Assembly (NCBI RefSeq): GCF_963966145.1
Contig: NC_091054.1
Location: 18,228,001 to 18,292,000 of the forward strand
Length of the DNA: 64,000 nt
Origin: Tenebrio molitor
Lineage: Eukaryota; Arthropoda; Insecta; Coleoptera; Tenebrionidae
Reading direction: 5' to 3'
A program made the position numbers and the translations under genes. This document shows positions 55,615 to 64,000 of this stretch, piece after piece (positions within the stretch are counted from its first letter, which is position 1; every line of letters starts with the position of its first letter). The notes beneath the pieces are model-generated. The model was given only the letters and a program-made list of their open reading frames with translations, ran no database searches and was not told the DNA's origin.

Positions 55615-56814
55615 GCAGTATCCAGAGGCGTAGTTTAGGGCGATAGAATTCAATATTTCGAGAGAAAATTTCGAAAGACGTCTCTATATGAGGAAGGAAT
55701 TTTGAAGAATTTTACATTTGTAGAAAAAATGAAAGAGGAAACAAGAGATGTTTTACTCAATGAAAGCATTTTTCTTCGGACAAAAGACATTTCAAACATT
55801 TTTATTTCTTGTTTGTTCGTTAAATTAATTATTATTAGTGCATAAATAAAATGTTTGTTTTTCACCAAGGGATGGACCTACTTAGTTCCGTCAATAGCAA
55901 GTTGATAAATCTATAACTCATCCAATTTACGAGGTCATAAATAATGGAATTTTCTGATTAATAATATAAAAGCAGGATTTATTTACAAGATTAATTGAAT
56001 TTTTTTTCTATTTGACAAATGTATTTGTCGAGTAACCTGCGTGCATGCATTAATGCGTTTGAACTAGTCCGCGCTTTTTTGAACGTTTTGTTCATATTAG
56101 TACGTTTAATTTTAAATTATGTACGTTAAGTTACGACAAACTTGTCCCAAATCGCAAGAAACTCCAAACGAGACAGTTTTTTTGAACGCCCGTTACAAAA
56201 ATAGTAATGATAGAAAAAATACCAAACTAACAAATCCTACAGTCATGGTGCTAAATAAAGCTTTTTTATACACTTTTGGTTATGTAGTCGTAGAATTAAG
56301 TGTCCAAAAATGTAGACAAATGCTGATTTTCTTCTGGTTGTTTTAAAAAGGTAGATTGTAAAGCACAAGTGTCATAAATGTTTTTTACTGCATTAGAAAA
56401 AAATGTCGTGAGCCACTTATAGCTTCTTTCATACTGTGTGTTGATCGCAAAAATATATTTCTTAGAACCTTTCTGAGACATTAGAAAGTTAAAAAGACCA
56501 CATCTCCAGTACTAACAGTAACAGAAAATAAATCCGATATTTGTGCGACAGATTACTTCATCGACTTAATTGGTCAATTAAATTTATTTAATTAAAGTAC
56601 ACTTGTGTTCTAAATCCAGCATTATACAATTTAGAAAAAAAGGTAAGAAGGAAAGCTTTCATGTGCATGTGCAACAGCAAAATAAAAATTGTTAACTGGG
56701 TATCAACCGCACAATATATCAGTATAAAATTAAAACAATTAATGCAATCAATCATTTTCCACTCTATCGAAGAGTTCACCTAAATCGCCGTAATTCTAGC
56801 TTTTAATTAAACCA

Positions 56815-56885
56815 TCAATACGATCCCACACGCTTTCCACCGGATTTAAATCTGGAAATTGTGAAGGCCAACGCATAAAATCAAT
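56815..56885 (-). pseudogene. Tc1-type transposase fossil
   Basis: On the minus strand it reads DFMRWPSQFPDLNPVESVWD then RID, again the second catalytic Asp region of a Tc1 transposase. Opposite in orientation to the fossil at 55567, so it is a separate insertion. Confidence 0.7.
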
Positions 56886-58165
56886 TCTTCCTAATTTCTG
56901 AGTATAATAAAATGCATTTCCACCAAGCTACAGATTACCTTGAAACTTGAAAAACCTTTCTGACTTTTCTTTAAACAAAATCATTGGAAAATACTTTTCA
57001 AAATTCCAATCAATAAAATATCACTCTCATAGTTCTCTGGTGGACATTTTATATTGTGACAATTTTGGAAAATTCAAAGACCCAAATAAATATTTTAATT
57101 CGTGAAATGTCACAAATACGCTAAAAGTGAACCAAAATCGTGACATTGACTTCCCGAATAATTTTATAAAATAAAAATTTATTTTTATTTCATTATTTTG
57201 TCGGTTGACTTTAACGTAAGTGTTTCATTTTAAAAATCGCAGTGGTCTAAACGTGCAAAAAAATTTTTAATTTTTATTTTCTCTTTAATATACATATTTA
57301 CATATTTTTTTCCTTATTTAATTGCTTAATGTCATTCATTATTGATAACTTCTGTATAAGATGGACCATGTATTTGTACTGTCCATTTTTGTCTCGGATT
57401 GTTATTAATGGAATGTTCACTACATCCCACGTTGTATAAATACATAGTTCCAACAGCTTATAAAATAAAAAACAAAAATTGGATTAAAAAATTGATCGAG
57501 AGAGCACTCAAGAACATAGATATTTTAGATTAAAAACTAGAATATTTAGAATTAATAAAATACATTTGAAGAATTAAAGCAACGCGACCCGCTAATGCAA
57601 TCCATGTTAGCTCAGTCGGTCGTGCAAACTAATATCTTATGCATTCACCACACTATTTATTTAACAATGGCCAAAAGCAGAAAACTCCATCCTCCTCGCT
57701 CCGACCCTGTCCACGTCTCTCCTCATCCAGGGGAGATTATCAAAATCAAGTTACGGCGTAGATTTAAATCTCATGCATATCTTATTTCATCGCGTTTGTT
57801 CGCCGGGACTGGAAGAGGAACGAGGGGGTCGCTTCCATAGTTTCTTCGAGTTTCTTTGTCGACCTAAGTGTGTTTGGCCGTTAATAATTAAGGTTTCGTA
57901 AACATCGCGAACGTCCGAGAGGGGACGTGGGGGACCGGTTCGGGGGAATCTGCATTTCTTTTTTACTCTCCGTTAATTATTCAACATCCACTGGTGCAAA
58001 AACAGGAGCAGCGCGCACCGTCCCAGATAGAACGCCATAATGAGGCGGTCAAAGAGCATCGCCTTATCACGACACACTAATTTTAACGTTATCTATGGAT
58101 AAATACGCCATTCGAGTACTTTGAACTCGACAAAAAGAGCTTGGCTCGGCGATGATGGTCACGGC

Positions 58166-58956
58166 CAGTGGCGTAGATAGCTTTTTGCTTTGGGGGGGGG
58201 TCCACATACTTTTGTATTAGGTACAGTTGCGGACACGGAATTTTAGACGTCAAATTTATGTCAATTCAAAAAGTGTCAATGTAAGCCACGCTTTACTGTC
58301 ATTATGATTGACGTTTGAAACTATTTGACATTAGAAAGTTTTTCGCATCATCATTACAAAAATCGAAAGTGAGGTTAGTTGTACCTAAAGCCAGTTTTAC
58401 ATTTTTATGTCAATCGAATGATAAATCGTCCAAGATTCCGTGTCCGCCATTGCACCTATAAAAATTTGGTTTTTAATGTAGTTTGCTACATACAGCGTGA
58501 TCAACAATGACTGAGTCTGTTGGCAATGAAACAATTGAAAAATATTGGTGTTTTTCAGTTTCGTAATTGGCACTGACCAAATGTTTTAACTTGACACGAC
58601 ATTAAAAAAAAATTAGGTTATGTCGGGTATGTTTATGCTAATACAAAAATGACCCTTTGATGGTAAAAAAATTGATTTTATCATTTTTCATTAAAATCGT
58701 ATTTGCTGTGTTTAATGTTTTGTTTGTCGTATATTCTTTGGCAAAGAATAACTCAAATAACACTTATCAATAGAATATGATATACCAAATATACCAAAAA
58801 TTTTTTCTAAGACAATGAATTACTTAAAATTCAAAGTGAGTCGTTTTGTGACTGTCAGTGTATATACTGAAAGAGTATTATTCAGTTGTAAAAGTATATG
58901 GATGAGCTCTGGGGGGGGTCCGGACCCCCTGGACCCCCCCCTTATCTACGCCACTG
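58166..58956. mobile_element. Nonautonomous hAT element with perfect 8-bp target duplication
   Basis: Terminal inverted repeats are CAGTGGCGTAGATA (58166-58179) and TATCTACGCCACTG (58943-58956). GTCACGGC flanks both ends (58158-58165 and 58957-58964), the 8-bp duplication expected of hAT transposition. Poly-G/poly-C tracts lie just inside each end. No transposase ORF in 791 bp, so it would be mobilised in trans. The perfect duplication suggests fairly recent insertion. Confidence 0.85.
58219..58459. mobile_element. MITE nested inside the hAT element
   Basis: TAGGTACAGTTGCGGACACG then GAATTTTAGACG on the left is approximately inverted on the right (CGTCCAAGATTCCGTGTCCG then CCATTGCACCTATA). 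About 240 bp, TA at both edges, no ORF. Confidence 0.55.
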
Positions 58957-58964
58957 GTCACGGC

Positions 58965-61590
58965 TGTTATATTAATAAAATTTCGCCGCTTGTTTTTCGG
59001 GGCCTGTGACGTGCAGATCTTCTCGATTAACCTCGCGTTTGACCAATTTATGTGGGTTAGTCATTGGGTGCGTTGCTCGGGCTCGACATCGGGGGATCTT
59101 GGGCACAGATGACCCCACCGGACCTTGTTTTCGACCAAACACAATTTATAACCAAATCAATCCAATTAGTTTCGCGTTTTTCCAATTAATCTCTCCTTCA
59201 TTTTCCCCCCCTAAATTTCCTCTCAATTATTTAAATCGTCTTGTTTTTCTATATTCTTGTAAAAATATCCGAATCGCGTCTTTCCCTCCGACTCCTGACA
59301 AAAAGTTATAAATAGGTACCACCAATTAAAATGCGGTCAGACGGAATGAGCTCACCTTTTTAAAAAAGTGCTAAATGCTAAATTTAACAAATTTTGTTGA
59401 TAAATAACTGTAGTTTACAGATTTAATTCCTGGTCTTGAAAGGTTAATATACCCCTTCTATCCTAATTAATCGGCAGATGCTTCTTACGTTGTTGGAACC
59501 ACTGCCGATCTTGGTTTCGAAATTCCACGAAACGGGTTCTCGTTTTTGGCAGATTTTGGTCGTTCGGAATGTTCCAATTTACGTAAGAGCCAAAATCTTT
59601 TATGGATTTGGCCCAGGGATGGCACCGTCCGGACGCGACATTTTGTCAAACAGTGTTATTGTTATTGCGGCGGATCAAATTTTAAAGGTTCACAGATAAC
59701 ACAAGACAAACAAAAAAAAATACAAACAAATATTATGAGATTTCGGTATCAACTGTAATTTAGAACGGACAACTCGGGAAGATTAAATGATTTAAAAATT
59801 TCCAAACTGCGTTTTTAATTTAAATGATCTTTAGAAGTCCAATTTTTAATAACTTTTACTGTTTTCCATATTTACTCTATAAAAATTGTTCTAGTTCTGA
59901 AAATTACACATTTGGACCTAAACTCGTCTCCGCACCCAAAATTTTGGCAAATATGCACCTTTTTCGTTTAAAAGCCCACCGTGAAATCATCCAATTTCGC
60001 GTGACTTACGCATTCGTCACATTTATTGGAAAACATTTAAGTTGTCTAAAAATCTTGAGAAAAATCCGCCTGGTATCTACATGCCACAAAGAAATATTTG
60101 CTACTTAAAACTAGTTTTCAATAATTTTTGATTTTTAACAGGGAAAAAATAATTTCAAATCTATCATTTTTCTTGTGAACTTTAAAATGCTCCCTGGTGT
60201 GTCTGTTACTAGATTTTGTTTATGCTTTACAGGTGGTACACTGTTTTTTTGTCATAATTACAAGTACAAAAATATTTGAAGACTTTCCTCTTGCGTTTCG
60301 TTGCGCCACCCGGTACAAGCAACAACCCCCTTCGTCGCGTTTTATGTTCTTCGCTATAAAGATCTCTGAGCACTTCCAGACTTCCTCCGCTCCTCCACTC
60401 CTATCCAGACACAACTAGTGTGACCTTGCCAAAGTTGACGACTCCATCCCCTTATCGCCCCTTTCCGAAAGTGAAAAACTCATCGCTTTCAAGGGCGATC
60501 GATGCGTGCCGACGATCGTCCGACCCCAGACGCACCGAGAGCTTCCACCTCTTCATTCACACCGGGGCCAACTTTGATGTTCATGCATGCGAAGACGCAA
60601 AACACCCCGTTGTTTTTCGTGTCCCACCCCTGTTCGCGGCGGTCAAACACGCAGCAGACAATTATCGATTCGCCTCCAACTCCTCGACCATCACAACTTC
60701 ACTAACCGTATACCCTTCTCCCTGATGTTTGGGGAGAGTGCGAGTGATGAATTACACGCGGGGTCCCTATTCATCGCCGCCCCTCTCTCCACCGCCCGGC
60801 GAGTCTCATCGTGACAGTCGTCTCTGAGGGGTCGCAAACACCCTTTCTTTTGTCTGGCGGCCCCTTTTTCTTTTCGCTTTCTGACCTTCCCGGTGCGTTA
60901 TATCTGCGGTGTTGAATTGATGTATACCGGGTGTGCTTTATTCTTCTCGGTGTGACCCACATTTCAATGGAGATTTTTTCCAGGGGTGGTTTTTTCACGA
61001 AAGGGGTACGTGTTAATTGCGTTAATGGGCCAAAGAAGCGATCACTTTGTGGGGTTTTTGTTGGATTTTTTTTTCTCCACGCTGAGGGGGATGCGTCACG
61101 TGGAGATAATTACGAAGGACGACAGATTACACGTGATGGTGGTCAACCGTGACGCATGCAAAACAACCTCCGACGCTAGTTCGGATCTTTCTAGACACTC
61201 AAGTTTTTTAGAATGATAACTGACCGTTCTTGAGTGAAACTGTCACCAATTAAATGGATAACAAACACACCATAAAAAAATCACAGTAAAATGATTTACA
61301 AAAAACAACAGAAAAATTAAAAACTCCTGGTTGATAATAATCATCCTGTTAAAAATCTATTTCATTTTTGCAGAAATAAAATGTCAAAATTCCCAGTTAA
61401 AAAAATCGTTAGTAAAAAAAAATTACATGGTACAATATACTCGGTAGCTATGATTGTTGTTATCTTGGTAATGGGTTAATAATGTCTTTTAAAACTCCTA
61501 AACATATCAGTAAACTGGTTTATCTTCGTTTTGTCATGCACTACGTGAGTGAACAGCTAACAAATAAAAAAAAGGAATCATGTACTTTTA
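58965..61590. other. No gene assigned; GC-richer patch at 60260-61160
   Basis: 58965-60250 is AT-rich with only short open frames. From 60260 to 61160 composition becomes more balanced, with overlapping open frames of up to 101 codons on + (60420-60725), none with a recognisable domain. This could hold a 5' exon or promoter of the minus-strand gene, but I cannot define one. Confidence 0.4.
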
Positions 61591-62224
61591 TTAATCAACA
61601 TTCAACTTAAGTACATATGTACGTAACATTTTTGTTTTATAATACAAGAATTTCCGATAATAATGCGGAATCTGGAAAAGTGCCCCGAATGCTTGCAGCG
61701 TTTCCACGTTGAATGGCAAGGGAAATCCTCTCGAAAAGGGATTTCTTTGATTTTGAATCGCCTGATTCCGCAAAAGTTGGTTTCCGATGACATTAATGAA
61801 ATCGATGGTTTCTTTGCACCAAGGGCCGAAGGTTTCAAAGGCAAAACCTTTAAATACGTAATTTGACGAAATGATTGAACTACATATATTTGCTATGTTT
61901 GCGTTTGCAAGCCATTTCAGCGGCAAAACCTGAAACTTCAGAAGTTTTCAAAACGTAACTGTCTGCAAGTGTATCTACAATAGTAACGTCCCAAACTAAA
62001 GGTTGCGCTTTAATCCATGGTACTAAAGTCATCCCAGCTGGGCGTTTTCCATCATCCTGAGACAGTCCGTTTGGTTCTAAAGTTGAATTAACATGAATAG
62101 AAGACCGGTTGTACTTGTAACTTTTAACATTTTTTTTACCTACATATTTTTCGAAAAAAAAAAAAAACTTGAACTGACTCGAGGGATTTTGTTGTTTTCT
62201 CACTACCATCTGACATTTTTGCAT
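61591..62224 (-). pseudogene. Retroelement-derived C-terminal domain, frameshifted
   Basis: Two overlapping minus-strand frames form one decayed protein. The first (62224 to about 61890) contains GKRPAGMTLVPWIKAQPLVW then DVTIVDTLADSYV. The second (about 61870-61660) contains AFETFGPWCKETIDFINVIG and RGFPLPFNVETL. RPxGMTLxPW...LVWDVTxVDT...FETxGxW is a pattern I know from the C-terminal nuclease-like region of repeated retroelement-type proteins in many invertebrates. A frameshift near 61885 separates the halves. Confidence 0.6.
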
Positions 62225-64000
62225 TTTTTTTTGGAGGATTTTTTGAAGTGAAACTTTTTATGGGAGGGTCTTGAAATTCTGATCGGCAACCTTTTTGTGT
62301 GACGAAAAGTGGTGGGGGTAAACACTATTGGGTCGAGTGGGAGCAGTGTCTCTGTCTTTGTCACACTCACGGCATTTATCGATAATGTCCTCTCTTTGAT
62401 TTGGAGGCTTAAAAATGAACAATGAGTTACGCATTTCGATATTGTTTAGTGTTATCGTTGTTTATAATTTATTTTCTTCATTAAAATATACAATTTTGTT
62501 GTGAATATGCTATTTAAAAGTGATTGATGAATAATTACAATGTTTCCCTGTAATACAAAAGTTTCACTTCTATTGTGCGTCTTTACGACACATTCTGTTT
62601 TTTTTTTAATTATTTATAGGAGGAATTTTCAAAATTTTGTCCAGCACCAAAAAAAAAAAAATCACTGCACTACTATCTTCATTGTAGTCCCAATGTCCCA
62701 ATTTCTTTATACCACAACATCCACACATCTGACTTATTCTTGTAGATCTTTAATTACTTAGCTCTCAAAGAGCAGATATGATTACTTAATTCTTCTAGTC
62801 CAGGTTGACTATTATAGCTTATAGCCTATCTAAAATTAACATTCATCGTTTTTTTTTTGTCAGATCAAGTATCTGTTTAAGAATAGCTACCGTAAAACTG
62901 GACCTAAATCCCATTGAAAATCTCTGGATTGCAATTTTACAGCAATTCAAAAAGTGAAAATTTAAAAAAAAATCAGAAATCAGTCGATTTAACCCCTTTC
63001 CACACGATGAGATCACGCCACTGACCAACACTGAAGAATTTGTATGAAAGCATAAATATGTTTCAGGTGGAAAAGAAAACTTGCCATCGACGGGAAAATA
63101 CCAATACAACAGAGCTTAATAAGCATACAACTCTCAATTTTGTTTCGCTTCGCGAAAAGCCAACACAAAATCCAGTTGTAGATCTTATTGAGTAGCTTTA
63201 GAACGAAAATCAAATCAAATCTAAATCATCCATTCGTGCTCAGCCGGGCTATTTTACACTACATATGTTAAATACATTCATACATTCGACTTAAAAGATG
63301 AAACGTGGAGATGGTAAAGTTCCAGCACGCGGTTGTTCCTCGGATCATTAGGAGCTCTATTAATGAATAAAATGTTGCCACGGAAGATAAAACTTGTCAT
63401 TAAGATATTAACTCTAAGCACGAAAGTACAATTGGAAGAGTGTCTGTTCTAAATTGGCCACCACAAAACCTAGGTCTAAATTCTACAGAAAATCTTGAGC
63501 AATTTTCAAAAAGTTCTTTACCACATGCGATAGATTGTTCTGCTCGCAGAACTTGACACATTATTAACAATTTAATCAAATAATTTCGTGCATATTGATT
63601 GGGCATTATTCAATATGGTGAACGTTCCCGCTTAAGCATACCAATCTATGGAGTGCCGCAGGGCTGAAACCTTAAACCGCTGTTGTTCAACTGCTTGTCA
63701 ATTACATTACAAAAACAATAAAATTGGAAACGCATCCGAATCAAATCTGTTCAAAGATATATTTTTAAATGGAATTTGGAGTTTCTTTGTTCACACTGAA
63801 TAGCGAATAAATTACAAGTTAGTGTGTATTTCTTTTTGGTATGTTCTGAATGGAAATCCAATTAGATGCAACCTTTTATGAAATGATAAAAAAGGGGTCA
63901 AGTCAGAGGGTGGTACACCCTTAAGCGAAACATTAATTTGCAACGCGATTCCATTATACTTGTGGAAATCAACCCCCGGTCAAACTTAACAGCCGCCGTC
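62225..64000. other. Transposon debris, no gene
   Basis: Contains Tc1-type fossils on + at about 62895-62941 (LDLNPIENLWIAIL) and 63455-63505 (WPPQNLGLNSTENLE), and a reverse transcriptase fossil at 63650-63700 (GVPQG, stop, NLKPLLFN). Nothing else recognised. Confidence 0.6.

Larger units (their letters stand above)
55247..58157. other. Probable intron or upstream region of the minus-strand gene
   Basis: No exon identified. AT-rich, with Tc1 fossils at 55567-55614 and 56815-56885. A more GC-rich stretch at 57590-58150 contains an 81-codon open frame on + (57595-57840) with no recognisable motif. Confidence 0.4.

Noticed and set aside
57600..57640. TAGCTCAGTCGG near 57609 looks like a tRNA A box
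   Set aside because: No B box follows at tRNA distance and no acceptor stem can be formed, so not a tRNA gene.

Overview
This is AT-rich eukaryotic nuclear DNA from an insect, most likely a beetle. That placement is inferred from short spliced introns, an insect-type polychaetoid (ZO-1) gene, a secreted carboxylesterase cluster and dense Tc1/mariner, hAT, SINE and non-LTR debris. Gene models come from reading splice sites, codon phase and protein motifs by eye; no database was searched.

Positions 1-13.1 kb hold a tandem carboxylesterase cluster on the + strand. Two copies are intact (3640-5789 and 10507-12895), each with eight exons in identical phases, a signal peptide and a complete Ser/Glu/His triad. 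At least three copies are decayed (710-3096, 6183-6745, 8319-9928), and the last is split by a 5'-truncated retrotransposon whose reading frame is still open. Next, at 13.2-13.9 kb on the - strand, is a small secreted acidic protein built of tandem 29-residue repeats. At 14.1-15.3 kb one transposon sits inside another: a foldback MITE with a TA target duplication inside the terminal repeat of a mariner-like element.

At 16.48-19.66 kb is a cytosolic Hsp70 gene (629 aa, EEVD tail) split by two phase-1 introns, with heat-shock-element-like sites upstream. Just before it lies an orphan basic coding exon with a strong splice donor (15931-16038).

From 22.45 to 52.97 kb lies polychaetoid, the insect ZO-1 scaffold: 15 coding exons whose phases all close, giving 1604 aa with PDZ1-PDZ2-PDZ3-SH3-GUK-disordered tail-ZU5. 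It has an initiator plus DPE core promoter. Its 19.7 kb first intron is a store of MITEs, foldbacks, tandem repeats, a tRNA-derived SINE and retroelement fossils. Two alternative 3' ends can be read: a separate coding exon after the GUK domain (45765-46187), and a retained donor that reads into a stop before ZU5 (48424-48427).

At 53.6-55.25 kb on the - strand, convergent with polychaetoid, is the last exon of a gene I do not recognise (328 codons, coiled coil, nuclear-looking acidic regions). From 55.3 to 64 kb I find no further convincing gene, only transposon remains. The clearest is a nonautonomous hAT element at 58166-58956 with a perfect 8-bp target duplication. The strongest candidates for undescribed biology are the alternative polychaetoid ends, the secreted repeat protein, the orphan basic exon, the unrecognised coiled-coil gene and a near-perfect 207-bp hairpin at 36399-36605.
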